64,000 nt of DNA from the NCBI RefSeq assembly GCF_018691265.1, contig NW_024881322.1:12203989-12267988 (forward strand), given 5' to 3'. The position numbers were made by a program, and so were the translations under genes. Positions within the stretch are counted from its first letter, which is position 1, and every line of letters starts with the position of its first letter. Origin of the DNA: Tyto alba (Eukaryota > Chordata > Aves > Strigiformes > Tytonidae). Below, one piece after another: positions 26,001 to 40,400 of the stretch. The notes under the pieces were generated by a model that was not told where the DNA came from, searched no databases, and saw nothing but the letters and a program-made list of their open reading frames with translations.

Positions 26001-28838
26001 TGGAGGCGGCAGCGCTCCTGGCTGGCCTGGGGGTTCTTAGTTTGGGTGAGCTACTCTGTGGGTACGAATGACTCAACTAGTTTTAAGGTTTGTCGAGGTC
26101 TGGTTGATCCATATTATTGTTCTCTAGCTTGAAGTAGGGCTGAATTTTACCATTAGACTAACCCGTTACAGCTTCTCTTATCCTGCCTACAGTACAGCAA
26201 AGGGAACAGGGGAAGTGTTGCCAGCTCCTAATCTCATGCCTGACAAATGGACAGAGGAGAGAATACATTCTAATAAATAGCAGCACAGCAACTTCAGGAA
26301 AAGTTAATTAAAAAGCAGGGTGTTTGGAGGTGTAGTAATTCAGTAAACTGATACATTTTGCCACAGTCCTTCTGTTACTTTGTTCCACCCAGTGACTTTT
26401 ATTTGAATCTTAAATCAATAGATGAGTCCCATAGGTAACAAAAGAGAGAAGACTTAATGTTTAATACTAAAATGTTGACTAAGAAATAATATACACTCTC
26501 TAGTTTTTGCCATAACCATAAAAAAAAAAAAAAAGCTTTTATTCTTCTGAGGGTAGTATAAATGAATCATACCTGCAGCCCAAAAAGCAGGTATTTACTT
26601 CAGCAGTCATAAAAAGAAGACCACAGTCTATCGTAGAAGAAAGGGGCTCCCTATGTAATATTAAATTCAGTGTTTTTCAAATATCATGGCTATAAAGTTT
26701 GCAATCTTGCATAGGAACCAAGAATATGAAAAAAGTTATTTTGGGGAAGGTGAATTTAAACCCCAGCTCAAAGGGAAATTAGGAGTCTCTTTCTGGAATT
26801 CTTTTTTTAAACTGTCTTGGTGGGATAGGAGTCCATACAGAAAGAAATAAAACCCAATGGAAGACAGCACTGAAAAATCCTCCGTGTGCGTGTGTGCGTT
26901 TTACAGGCTGTGAGGCCAGCTCATCTCCTAATCTGTCAGCTTTTGGTGGGTTCAACCTCTATATCATACCCAACTCGGCCCTTGAAAGGATTTTTATTTA
27001 GTGTGTTTCTTTTTCTTCCTGCAATGCATGTGAGATTTTTCTGTTCCATTCTGTCTTGTCTTGTTCCATCAAAAAATCACTTCAGCCCCTTCAAAATGCT
27101 AGAAATGGTCTGATTCTGATCCTGACTGGTAGATATGGGAAGATTGAGGTTCACAGGCTAGGGCTGACCCATGAAAACACTATAGCAGCTGTGAAACATA
27201 ACCCTACAGATGTGAATTGCTCTCAAAACATGGGGGATTTGGGTAAAGCGGAGGTTTTCTAGAAGGGCTTGTTTGGATTTGTAAGGCTGTTTTTGATCTC
27301 CTGAACTGTGCTGTAAATACTGGAAAGAATGACCTCATTGATACTGATGCATTTGCGGGGGTGAAATTAGAATCCAGTTCCTGGACTTTAGAGTGATTTT
27401 TTTGTTTGTTTGTTTTATTTGAAAAGCTAGGTTTTCCAAGTAGATGATGGCTTGGGAAAAGTCGTTCAGCCCTGTGACAGTGCAAATTTTTCTCCAACGC
27501 TGTTAAGCACAACTTTCTGCTTAAATTTGAATTGTAGCTGAGCAATAGTCCTTCCTCTAGCAGACTCAGTACTGCTCTAGGCCTCTGCCAAAATTTGTCT
27601 GCAGTTGTCTTAGATATTTGAAAAGCAGATTCATTTTGAAAGTGTGATTATAAATAAATATAAAAAAAAAAATCCAGAATTAAAATTTTGCAATAAATTG
27701 AGTACAGCTCAAACTCTGGTGAAGCTTGTTGTAATGATCTCAGCTGCTTGACTTCAGTGGAATCAGGGTTCCTCTAAGAATTTGGTAATGTCCATGTTGG
27801 GGATTTTTGAATTTTCCTGGCAAGAAGGGGGGTTCAGAGCTCTCAAGAGAGCCATAGATCTATTGGCTGTCAATAAGAGGTTTGAAAGGCTGTGTCTCTG
27901 ACAAGGAGTCCACTTCATGTCACAGCAGTCTGCCTTGCCTTCTTTGGGAGGACCTCCATGCCTAGCAATTGGTGACATTGGGTGGAGAAGTCCCTGTGAG
28001 CTCAGGCATGCAGCGGGAGAGGATTGTCATAATTTTTCTTGGAGAAAGAGATGTAGGAGACAATTTAGTTATTAAGATGCATATAGACATCTATGATAAA
28101 TTCTATGCTTTTCTTCCATATCTGTCAAGCTGCAGAGTTATTTTGTTATTAATGTGACACATTGAATGGATATTAGTGGATCTGTGTCATCACTTTAGGA
28201 GTGATTTCTTACACTCCTAGGGACAGATACTATTCATGCACAGAACTCCTAGCCAAGACAGAAAGTTGCACAATATCCATCTGTAGCACGAATCCTGGCT
28301 TGGCGCAAATCTCATTTCAACACCAAGATTAGCACAAATTAAACATCAGATCTGCTCAATTTTTAACAGCTAAGACTGTAAAGAGCCCTTGAGCTACAGC
28401 TGTGGCATGCAGGGAGTCCCTGCAGAGCACATGGCACAAGCTACCACGAGCATCCAAGGGCAAAGGAGCAGCAGTAGAGCATAAACCCCTTGCAAGGCTG
28501 AGCAGTTCGGATGGTTGCTGTAAATGATGCTCAGATCACACTTCCTCCCATGCCTCCTGTGGAGCAGCTGGTTTTCTGGGATTCACTAACAGTAAGCAGT
28601 TACTGGTGTCTGCTAAGCAAAGAGCCTGAATACACAATTTAAATATGCTCCTATACACATATTGATGCAGCAGAGACAGCTACAGTCAAATGGGAGAACT
28701 CTCTTTTTTCAGACTTGCTTGAAAAGTGAAAGGAGAGGAAGCTGTGGGGGTGAGGCTGGGAGGGGAGAATTGGGAGATCATCTACAAAAGAGCATACTGA
28801 CTCATAAAAAGGGTGTAGAGGAGAACCAGAGAGTGTTT

Positions 28839-28898
28839 GGGTTTTGTTTTGGTTTTGTTTGTTTGTTTTTGTTTTGTTTTGTTTGTTTGTTTGTTTTT
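28839..28898. repeat. GTTT/GTTTT low-complexity run
   Basis: About 60 nt of imperfect GTTT and GTTTT units on the sense strand of the intron. Confidence 0.85.
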
Positions 28899-30886
28899 TA
28901 AAGTGGTGGTGGAGGAGAGAGTTCTGTGATTTCTTCAGGTTCCTATATGTAAAGGTTTGTTAGATTTATTTACTTCCAGATTAAAATAGCTCATAGCACA
29001 ACATGTATGCAGGTCATTTAGGAGTTTGAGTTTTGCTGAAAACCATGGGGACAAAAGCTGCTATTAAGGGCACTTGAAAATGCCGCCCAATCTGTAGCAT
29101 GGTATTTTTTTGCCTCACTCAGATTCTAACAGGAGACCTTGAAGGAAAGCCTGGATCCTGCCAGAACAACTCTGGTTATAAATGCTGCAGAAAACACTGC
29201 TTCGGTGTCACCTTCGGAGCATGTCTTTATTCAGGCAAATGAGGGTCTCTTCTTCAGGAGGCCATTGCTTTGTTTCTTTAGAGGATGAGCGAACTCTCTT
29301 TGGTATCTTGGCCACATTCTTGTTGTAACACCGGTCAATATTCTCCCTCCCATTGTTGCTATTAACATTGTCTGGGTAGTCATCTCTCCTTTCCCTCTTT
29401 GCACCAGTGTTCCAGATGCAGAGAGCCTACAGGTTTGGATGCAGTTTGACTGGATGTGTAGACAGTCATTCATGTCTTACAGGGAGTGCTCTTGAAGTGC
29501 TTTGCAGAGAATGGCTTTTGTATAAATGCTCAGCAATCCCTAGAAGACCTGTTTCTAATTAGCTCGACTGCAGCGAAGAGATCTTCTTGCAAATGGAGAA
29601 GAATGAATTTCCTGAGTTATGCAAATTTGCTGAATAACTTAAGTGAATTATCATAATGGTCCCACCTAGCCTCACAATGTATGAAACATCAAATTGCATT
29701 TTGAATTACCTATTTACCTGATGGAGGCAGATCAGCTCCTCTTCTGGGCCAGAGGCAGGGAACTTGGCTCCTCCCTTACAGCAGCCAAACTTTTAAGTAC
29801 TAGAGTCACTGTCGCAACCATGGCACCTGGTATGTGAAAAAGGACAGGACTTGCTTATTTAAATACATCTTTATATCTGAGGCTTCTGAAGATACCACCC
29901 CCCTTCATGGTTGCTGTGGCATCTTAAACGCTTGTGAGACAGCTGGTGACAGCATGGAGTAGGGCCTTCAGGAACAGAAATCTCGCACAGCCTCCTCCAT
30001 TCTCTGTGCGCACGCTCATCGCCTGTTCCCATCCACCCACCTGCCCGTCCCAGTTCCCTCTCCCAAAGTTTCCCCCTGTGTGTTGAGGAATTCCCACGCC
30101 GAGACCGCGGGGCAGCGTTTCCGAGCTGCAGACAGTGGCATTGCTGCCTCTCTCCCTCTCTCTCCTCCTGCCCTCATGCCGAATCCCGAAAAGCCAGCTG
30201 TGTGCCATCACACCCGTGCCATTCCTGCCTAGGGGGTGGAGGAAGGAAAAATGGGCAACCTTCTTTACTCCTTGCAGAGAGTAATGTTGTAGTGATACAG
30301 AAGCAGTGTTGACAGAGTAGCAGGCAGGGTGCCGAGCCCCACTGCAACCAGCAATTTTGAGGATAGGAGCCTCTGTGAAACTACTTTTCTTCTGCAAACA
30401 AGCTTGCACTGGCTAACCGAGAGGCCCATCATTGTTCAGATGACTTCCTTCTGTAACGTCGCTGCTCCTGGAGAAACACAGAGTGCTGGGAAGCCCAGAA
30501 AAAGAGCATCGGTTCTTCATGAGAGGTTTAAATGTTGCCTTTCCCTAAGAGTGACATTTAATAATTGGTCTATTAATGAGGAGGCACTGCCAGGACAATA
30601 GCAGTCCTGACCTGCTACACAAAGTAATGTTACCAAAAGGCTTGACTAATTTTAACAAACTGCCAGCGTGCTGAAGGAGGGGGTGGTTGGGAGGTGGGGA
30701 CGAGGAAGTGAACCTTCTTTTGGAAAGGGAACACTGCATCTTTGTGCAGCAGTTTTTCCTCCCCACGTTTAGGCTTGTTCAACAGTAATCCGAGTGTTTC
30801 AGCCTGTTAGCCAGAGTCAGGAGAGGGCCTGGCACAAAAGCATGAGATTTAAAATTCTGCGTCACACCAGCTGTCTGCTTAGCAGA

Positions 30887-30927
30887 GGGGGTGGGTTGTG
30901 TTTGGGGGGAGGAAGGTTGGAGGGGGG
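30887..30927 (+). other. G-rich quadruplex-like motif
   Basis: G runs of 5, 3, 6 and 6 separated by loops of 1, 8 and 12 nt, with two additional GG pairs in the last loop. It is a possible but loose quadruplex on the sense strand. Confidence 0.35.
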
Positions 30928-31808
30928 AAACAATAACAAGCAACAGTCTGATAGATTTACTAGAGCTTAGAGCAAGATGCAGATTTAGTGACTTCATGCA
31001 CGCGGCTTGGTCTGGTCTGGTCTGATGTAATTCCAGTCCATGTTTCCTGTCTTGATATTCAATCCAGGGTATGAAGAATGATTCCCCACTCCCCATGGTC
31101 ATGCATGCTGTAACTAATCACGGAGGCACCCTGCATGAAACAAACGGGACAGCTGACTGTTTGGCTTCTGCAGAATCTGAATGTTTGTTTTACACATAGT
31201 AGCAGTGATTAAAATAAGATTTTAATCTGTACACACTTGGTTCTCACAGGGTCTAGCAGCCTTTTGCCACTGGGGGAATGGAATTCCTGCTGAACAGTAT
31301 TATGTGCTTCCAATGTAGAGAATGCATCAATATTGCCCCTATATGGGCTCTGCAAAATTCTGCTTTGCCTTATTCCATGAGGAACTGTTCCCTTGTACAC
31401 TCCTTGTTGATAATGACTCGTTTTCACAAGCTTTTTTCTTAGGGAAATGAACAGGATACAACTAAAGAACACACAGGAAAGATTGCGTATATGCTCCCTT
31501 TTTTGAGACATTGTACTAGCAAGGAAGCAGCATCCTACATGCGGAGGTCAGTGTTGCCGTGTGAACACAATGTGAAGCACAGCTCTGCTGAGAGCAGCGG
31601 GGAGGTATTCCTCCCTCCTGGCCTCTCCGATCCCATTGTGCACTAAGTGCCACAATCTCTTCCAGTGGGAGAGGCCACAGAATAGGCATGTTGAAGTACC
31701 ACCCATCCTGTACTTTGCAGGTCATCACCTTTACTAATTTCAGAGCCAAACATTCCATAAGTCATCTGGAGCGGCCAGCTAGAAAGCAACACTTTGGCCA
31801 GGCTAAGT

Positions 31809-31837
31809 ATATTTACTATTTTTCAAATAGTAAATAT
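31809..31837. repeat. Perfect 13-bp inverted repeat with 3-nt loop
   Basis: ATATTTACTATTT at 31809-31821 and its exact reverse complement AAATAGTAAATAT at 31825-31837 are separated by TTC. It can fold as a hairpin in DNA or in PDE1C pre-mRNA. No following T run or transposon termini indicate a more specific role. Confidence 0.85.
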
Positions 31838-33974
31838 GCAAGGGTCATACACTATGGTGATTTGACAATCCTTATTTTATTTAATTATTTATTTATTTTT
31901 AAAAAACATGAATACTGAGAACTGCTCTGTATTCTTTTCATACCTCAGGACTCTGTTTTCCTGAAATGTACTTTCCTGTAACTGGATTTTTATGAGCACG
32001 CACTTTTCTTGTGAATGTGATGTGTGAAGCACAAGAGATTTTGCTGTTTGTAGACTAAGAAAAAGCAGAATGAGCAGTAAATCATATTCTTTTCAAAGGG
32101 TTAGATTTTCAGAAACAGGCTCACTTTACTTTCTACTTAATATTTTTCTTTAGCTAAATCCACACCAACTGCAATGGCAGGGGGTTTTGTGGTTGTTTTT
32201 GGTTGTTTATGATTTTGGCTATTTGTAGGTTTTTGGTTTTGTTTTTTTTTTTTTTAACATGAGTGATGGAAAACAGTAAATATGGAGGAATAACCTCAAG
32301 ATTTCAGTAGTTTTTAGAAAAACATTTGCTGAGTTCTTGTGTAGTTAAGATGCCAGCACATTAAAATCCCAGTCCAGTCTATTGCCCAGTACAGGGCAGT
32401 TCCAGTACTGAATTTCAGTTTGCCAATCTGATTTGGCCTTACTGTATTTGGTCATGAAGCTGGAGGACTCAGTTGTCCCCACAGTGTTCCCAGTGCTCCC
32501 TGCAGACCCTGTAGACCCTTCTGCCTCAGACTGTCTTGCTCAAAACCTTCCTATAGATACAGTACTCGATGCAGATCAATTAAGTAAACTTTTCCTATAC
32601 TGCTTTTTCTTCTCATTTGGTGTAGGTACTGTGCCATGGAAAGATACACAGCAGTTACCTTGCCTCTTCTGCTAGCCAGTGGTGTTTATCAAAGTTTGAA
32701 CAATCCCCGATTGCCCTTTATTGAAATGAAGCTAAACAAAATCATGACAATTAGTTATAGTTCATCTTCATGTCAGCAGAAAATAAAATACCTTTAACCT
32801 AATACACCTCTCGCTCTACTGCCTGAATAGAAATATTACATCTGTTCAGGGTCCTGCCCAAGGTCGATAGGTGACTGCTTTTGTACTAGCCTTGGGAGAT
32901 GAGATTAATCCATGGGTTGAGTTTGTAGTGCCAAGTAAGTCAAGTCAGTTGGTTCTTCATTATCTGCAAGGGCAAATCTCAAGGGCAACTCCCTTCTTAC
33001 CACCCCTCTTTCCCCACTTCTCCTTCCCCCTCCCCGTACTCGAATCCCTGCTTTGCTAAGGATTTGGTGCCCAGCACTCTGGCTGTGTGAAAAGTGCAGG
33101 AATTTGGACTCAAGTGCAATTTAAGGTCATCATCTCTCATGAGAGCATATAGTACAATAGTGTTGTTAACATCAGTCTACTCAGATCAGATCCCTAACAC
33201 CCATCTGTAACACCTCCAGGCTCTGTCCCCTCTTTACTAAGAGGGTAGAGAAAGGATTGCAGCTACCTTGAGCTTGTACTGAAGAAGAAATTCCTCACCG
33301 TCTGTGCTGTCAAGAGGCTTTTCTCTCAGGAGAATTTAAACACATTGCCTCTCCAGCTATGCTTCAGGTGGACTGGGTAAACACGTGAGGCCCCAAATGA
33401 CCAAGTGGGAAACTGGTTGTTAAGCCACAGGTAAAAGCCCTCTCATGGCAAACGGTCACAGCAAAGCAGAGGCAGCACAAGGGACATTGATTGTTTATAT
33501 GTCTTGACAATTTCAATCCATTTTGAAGATAAAGCTGTAAGTGTCTTTTTGCCCAGGTGTTTAGAAAACTCAGTAGCTAGACTGGTGAAATCCAGTGCTC
33601 AGCCAGCTCAGCTAAAATTGATCAAAATAGCATTTTCCTTAGGCAAAATTAGTGACCATATTTTCTGACCTTGAATTATTTACATTCATTATTCACTGAT
33701 TGTGAGTTGAGCACACGCTTCATTTCCGCTTTGTAGCAGTACTTCTTGTTTCCAAGATATGAATGTTTCCCCTGCTTTTTTGGCTGTGAATCTGTTGAGC
33801 CTCCCAACTGTCTTGTCTCTGCTTCTACTGAAATCATTGTACCTGTTTCAAGTTGTGAGCATTCTTTGCCTTTGTATGCCTGTGCTACACATGCCCATGC
33901 TTCAGAGCACGCAGGCTCTTCTAATCCACTTAAAATAAGACAAGCACCTGCCTCATCCTTTCATGGTTTCTCTG

Positions 33975-34141
33975 TGTCCCCAGGTAGTTCAGGGTCCAAT
34001 TTAAAATGACTCCTCTTGTTTTTTAAAAATCCCATATACATCCTTCATCAAATTTCAAGTACCAGCTGAAATCAATCTTTCTCTCCTCACCCACTTCTTA
34101 CCATTTCTTTTCCTCTGCTGCCACTAGTCTCTATGATTGTA
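33975..34141 (+). repeat. Diverged ~166-bp direct duplication, copy 1
   Basis: The segment from TGTCCCCAGGTAGTTCAG to TCTATGATTGTA is repeated at 34294-34459, 319 bp downstream, in the same order throughout. The copies share long blocks such as CCAATTTAAAATGACTCCTC and CACCCACTTCTTACCATTTC, with scattered substitutions and small indels. It is not a repeat family I recognise. Confidence 0.88.
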
Positions 34142-34293
34142 GGGGTGACAGACTAATCAAACCATCTAGTAGCTGGTTTCCTCTGAAGTTTCCCACAGGA
34201 TAGCTGGCCCTCGTCCCAGGGCAGTTTTACCTGGTAAAGAGAATGATTAGATGTCTTGGGGCCGAAACTATCTCAACCTGTTCTCAAACGCTA

Positions 34294-34459
34294 TGTCCCC
34301 ATGTAGTTCAGAGTCCAATTTAAAATGACTCCTCTTGTTTTTCAAAAATCCTACATACATACTCCATCAAATTTCAAGCACCAGCTGAAATCTTTCTTTC
34401 TTTCGTCACCCACTTCTTACCATTTCTTCTCCTCTGCTGCCACAATCTCTGTGATTGTA
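34294..34459 (+). repeat. Diverged ~166-bp direct duplication, copy 2
   Basis: Second copy of the 33975-34141 unit. Roughly one base in ten differs by eye, so the duplication is not recent. The ~150 bp between the copies is not itself duplicated. Confidence 0.88.
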
Positions 34460-37400
34460 TTAATGTAGCACAGTATTCTGGTAAACAGCCCACGTAGAAG
34501 AAAAAGTAAATGACTTATTTGTATTGTCTACAGAGTGATTAAAGCAAGAACACTGGTCCTCCTGTTTCAATTAAGGAGTTAAAAACCTAGCAGGAGTTGA
34601 TGACATCATGCCCTTTGAAGTCTGGCGATCTCAATATATTTCTGAGTTCTGGTCAGGCCTCCCAGGGGATCCTGAGCTTTGACAGATGCTGGTCTGTAGA
34701 CTGTGCTGTGAGATTGGGCTTTTGTGAATTGATTTATACATGGTTATTAATACAGGCTTTGGTAACGTAACGTAAATGCATCACTAATCCTGTGATGATG
34801 ACAATTAATTGGTAATACACTGCATGATTCAGAATATGGAGTTACTGGAAGAGAAGATTTTCAATTTATTTCAGTGATCCCATCAGTCAGAAATTCTAGC
34901 TTGATCTGAGCCCCCAGCCAGGTCTCCCTGTGGGTGATACACAGGGGGATGGTGCCTACCCCCAGTATGAACCATTGCACCACTGTGGTACGGCCAGCGA
35001 GGGCACCTGGGCTTTAAAGCTGGGAAATTCTCTTGATCCTCCTGCCTATACACAGCCTTCAAGGAGAAATCCTGGGGAGTCTGGACCAAGGAGTTGTAAG
35101 AATATGGGGACAAAAGCAGTAAAAATGAATTGCGGTTGGCTCTTACAGAAAAAGGAAGGGGAGAGATACCATTCGATAAAACCATAGATTCACTGATGAG
35201 TAACAAAAGAGCAGGAAGAATCTTTCAGATTTGACCTGTAGACAGGCTTGTTTCTCATTGCCAAATTTCATTGCTTATTTCACTGTCGGTTTGCTAAACT
35301 ACAAAACAGGCTTTTAGTAGTGTTGTCTTAACACCTATTCTAACGTCAGAAGCCCAGCTCTGGCAGGAAAGGAAAGATGAAGACCTGCCAGAATGTGCAT
35401 GTTATGAGGTGGATGTTTCATGGGGGTAAGGTGGCTTTTTCTCTCCACACTTCCAAAGGAGCTGGTGAGAGGAGCCCTGCAGGGAAGCAGAGATAAATAG
35501 CCCTGGCTTGCGTGAGCTATGAAGGTGGTGGGACACTAGTACTGAAGGACAGACGTTGTTGGGTGCTTTTGTTAGCAGATGATTAAGCTCCCACTCACAT
35601 CTTGAATGTGCTAATTATAAAGCTTCTAAATATAGAAGAGGAAAAGTCCCTCTTTCTCCTCCTGCCTACGAATAACTAATTTTAAATATTTGCTTGTGGC
35701 AACTGTTTTCTTTAAAAATTGTGGTTCCTCTGTAGAAGCAGTTTTTGCAAAATGTTCCTCTTCAGGCAGGAGTTTCCCTTTTCTGTGAGTAGCTCTGATC
35801 ATGTTTACCAATGTTAGCGACAAAAATAAGGGTACGGCTGGCAAGCTCTGGCGAGGCTCACTGCATCAGCTGGAGGAGTTAATGTCCTGGTAGTTACTTT
35901 TTCCTCTCTGCCTCCGCCACAGAATGGGCAGTAAGGAGCGTGCCTTGGCTGCAGCAGTATGAAACCTGGTGTCTTTGCTTAAAGTCATCGCTTTCTTTTT
36001 CACCAGATAGCGTGGATCCAGCCTGAAAGCACAGGCTCTGTTAGATCCAGGCTTGTGCGTGGTCAGCTGGTGGTACAAAAGGGAGAGCATGGGCCACTGA
36101 GTTTTAAGGACTTCAAAAGATCTATCTGGCTTACTAAACTGCACTGATGTCAGGAGCCTGTAGAGACCTTCCCAAGGGAAGATACCACCATTTGTCTCTA
36201 GCAGCAGTGTGCGATGCTCATTAACTTTCAGATTTTAGTGTGAGTTTCCAGGGATGAAGTTAGGCATATATCCTCCTATTACTTCTGCAGCGCCCACAGT
36301 TTTACTCCGTATATGGAAAAATGCCATTAATACCAAACCCTGTGGAATAAGTGTGGAATAACACCGTGTTAACCAAGCCACTATTATGAGTAAAAAATTT
36401 AAGTGGTTTAGGTAATTCTTCAGAGGCTGTGTAGGAGTGACAGAGCAATTCATCTAGTTAGTTGATATTCTGAGTTGTATGATTATGGGGCAAAAACAGA
36501 GAGGTTGGCAGTTACTTAATTCCCCAACCCTTCCTCCCTCACTCGTCTGTACCTACTCAGTCACATTAACTCACTCACCTCTCTCAGAAGAGTAAGACCT
36601 GAAAACAAATTCAGGCAGAGGGTTTTGTGTGTTTCTATTAAATTCTCTTCATCCCTGGATTTCTAGATGCACAGGAAGGGTGGGAGCTTTTTGCAAGAAC
36701 TCAGTAGTGTTATTTGGGCTCCAGTTATGCTCCATGGTCATAAATTGATGTTCAAACCCCCATATAGCTAAAACCGCAACCTTGAAGAGCTATCAAACTA
36801 ATGGAAAAGAGCCCGAAGGGGAAATACAGGAAGAAAGTGATTTGCCCGAGGGTGCAGTGGAATTACATGGTAGAGGTGGAAGCATAACCCTGGAAATGGA
36901 CACTTAGCCTCAAAGAAGTTGATGGGTATTGAAGCACAAAGAGAAATTGTGTTTGTCCATTTATTTCAATGGGAATTGAGTGTCCATGTAGCTGTAGCTA
37001 GCTACATCTTATTAGTGCTTAAATACCTCCAAAAGTCTGTCCTAATTTTATGTTGGGCCAGTATATTGTGTTGTTCCTCTGGTCACATGAAGGATTCATT
37101 CATCCCCAGAAGAGCAGATACTGAAATAGTGGGCTCATCTCTCTTGTTGACTTCATCTCACTTGAGTCAAAAATTTTGTCCTACCCACCACTTTGTTTAG
37201 TTTTGATTGTTACAAAATATCTATTTTTAAAACTGTTACTGGGTTTATTTTCATTAGGATCCAGTAGCATTCTTGTACTAGGACTGACTCACTTTATACT
37301 ACACTCATGCAGATGTAATTGCATTAAGTTCAGTGAAGTTATTTCTAGATTACACTGGTAATATAGGGCCTACCCAGTGTGAGTCATTTGCTAATTCTCT

Positions 37401-40400
37401 TCAGCATGAAAAAATCTACCTTGTTCTAATTTATTTTTTTAAATGTAAGCTAAATGTAGACCTATGAGTAATACATTCCACAGTGGGTAACAGGAGTTGA
37501 ATGGATGTGGCAGTTCTAGCATGGCACAAGTGCAGCGGGAAAAGAAACTGAACTTCCACAGATTTGGTAATATCAATAAGCCTCTTGCAGGCATGAGCAC
37601 AGGATGGCCCACAAGTGTGGGAAGCTGTAACACCACCTCCTTTAGGTCTCCCTCATTCTTTCCCTCCTGGGAAAGAGGAATAGTTTGGGTTTGTTCAGAA
37701 AATCATGTGTCCCTTGAGCTTGTCTGAAGATGTGTGTGTCTGCAGGTTTATCCCAGAGCATCTGCTAAAGGCAATTTAGCAGCTAGTTCCTCTCTGCATG
37801 GACTCCTCCTGGGGAGATAAACCAGGATAACTTGTCCCACATCTTCTTTAAAATAAACAACTGAACAAAACCCCACAAAAAATGCCCAGCCAAACCAACC
37901 CAAAGCCCCATCCTCCATTTTCCTCTTGTTAATTCACACATGGTTGATGATGGCAGCCAACTGCTGATGCTGGCTGTGGTATTAAAAGAGGCATCTTCTA
38001 ATTTCCTTGTTTGAAGTGATCTCATTTAATGGAAGGCGGGTGTCAGTGGTGGTTTGTAAGCATAGATCAGGTAGATGTTGACATTGTGTTTCCAAAAGCA
38101 AACTTGGAAACAGCTTTATGTTATCAACAACATCTTTTTATGATGTTGATGAGTAGCATTGTTAGAGCTTGTTTTTGAAATGCTGGAAGTTCAGGCATAC
38201 ACGATTTTTTTTTTTTTTGCTGGATATCAGAATCTGCTAGGGGTGTTCCTTTTAAAGCAAGTGCATGCAGTAGCGATACTGAACCTATAACAAGGGGTTC
38301 TAGTTATAGTCTCTTCAACTGTAACATGCAAATTCAGTGCCTGTAAATGCAGTCGTAAACTTGGTATATGTAAACCTTGACTGTAATTGGACTGCAGGTG
38401 TGGAAACAATAAACAATAATAAAAAAATGTATATATGTTTTTTAAAATTCCTGTGACTAGACAAATGCTTTTTTCCTAGTACTGTCATCTACGATAGTAC
38501 ACAGTTTTCTAATTCAGTAAAAATATTTTTGTCTAAAAGGAACATTAAAGGTGTAACTGATCAGAAAAGTGATGATATTGCTCAAATGCAAAGAATACCC
38601 TAAGCATGGATCACCTCTTTAAAATATACAAGGAAATTTTAGCTAATCTGGAGTTAATGAATGGTATCTTTGCTTAAATGTGAAGCTTGACTGAAATAGA
38701 AACATTTTATAAAATGTTATGAAAGTCACTAACTGATAAAGGGAGAAATAGTTCTGACAGTGCTGGAATGTACCATAAAGACATTTCCAGGGGAAAGAAT
38801 TAACTTGCAAATAACTTCATTTGAAAATTTTAAAAGTTATATGGCTGAAATAAAAATTTAAACAAATTTGGATTTCTTGGCAATAAACTGGTTTAATTAG
38901 CCTGGATTGGAATGGCCAATCAGGCCTTTTTTTTTTTTTTTAGCATTTCCTTTTTGCTAGAAAATTTAATGTTCTGTATTTGTCAGAATATAAACTTCCG
39001 AATCTAAACTCTTTAAAATGTAATTTCTACTCTACACCATTCTGAAATGAAAATGAAAAATTCTCTTTGAATCAGATATATCCAAGTGGGCTTTTGCTTG
39101 TATGTGTCAGCATCCTGAACACCAGTAAGCTAGATTCTTGATACTGCTATGAATGTTTAGTCTTTTACTCCTTTGTATCTATTCAAGTTTAAATAAGTAA
39201 TTCTTCACACAGTAAAGTGTAAATTAAATATTTTTAAATCCTTTTAAACTGAATATCTAGGATTTTTATGATCCTAACATGGTCAGAATACAGAAACAGG
39301 TAAAAGTATGAGTACGATTTCTAAAGGTAATATTGGATGAAACATTTGACTGCCAGGAGTCATTATTCATACTTATTATTAAGTAGAAAATAGCACTATA
39401 TTCCTTTTTGTCATCTTTGTTCTTATTTCCAAGAAACAGTATCCCTTGTTTGGTTTTTCAGGGCCTGCCTTGGCCACAATTTTCCATGTGCAGTAGTATC
39501 AGAGGTGAAAAAACCAGAACTTGATGCTCATAGCAGTACACTCCTCTAAGAATATTACCTACACAGTGGAAAGGTGGGGAACATCTGTTAGTGTATGGCT
39601 CAACAACAGGGTGTTGATCTTGCCCTCCTCATCACAGTCCACCGGAGACTTGTTCCCATCGCTACCTGTGAAGGTTAGAGATCGTTAGTTTTACCTTAAA
39701 GCGTAGGAACAGAGCTGAGTTTTGCCAGGCACTGTGCAAAGCCATGGGAAAAGGCTGTTGTAGGATCAATTGCTCCCGGACAGTGTGCGGTGCTGATACA
39801 ACTGACTGTATAGCCACAGAGGCAGCCACGCAGAAGGGCTTGTGATTATTGCCTTACTCCGGGCACGGACAGCTTCTGCCATTGCCTGCTGTCAAAACCA
39901 AAAACCCAACGTGCTAAAAAGAGTAAGAGGTTTACAGCCTTTGCTGTAACTGATGTGGTGTAAGGGTTGGGGAGGAGAAGAGGTTCTGCCAGTATTCTTA
40001 TCCACTCCTAGTCCTGGGCTCAGGTCAGTTAGGTCCTGCGATAAGAGCAACAAAGGGAAGCTCTGTGGTGTGGTATCTGGGATTTGGTGGAGTAGAGAAC
40101 TTTATAGGGCCTAGACTTTCTTTTTAGAGCAAGGCTCCTGTCGAACCACTGGGGTTTTCCACTCAGTGACCACCACCAGTGTGGTTGCATGCATCACATC
40201 ACCACGGCTACATCTTAGTGGGCTCTCCACAGATAAGGCCATACTTATTTGCTGGATGGAGACATAAAAACTATCTTACTGCTAGTAAGTAGAAGTAAGT
40301 TTCTGCCACTTGGAGTTTCTGTTAAGTCATTTAGAGCAGCAACTCATTCTTTCTTAGCTGCAGCAACCCTGTCTTACAAGGGAGGGCAAGATGTGCATAC

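Noticed and set aside
29924..30409. 161-codon open frame on the minus strand
   Set aside because: It falls in a GC-rich patch where stops are scarce, has no recognisable domain or splice structure, and is antisense to the PDE1C intron.
33180..33400. AAGAAATTCCTCACCGTCTG resembles a CR1 internal block
   Set aside because: Only one block is similar and the neighbouring sequence does not follow the CR1 order.
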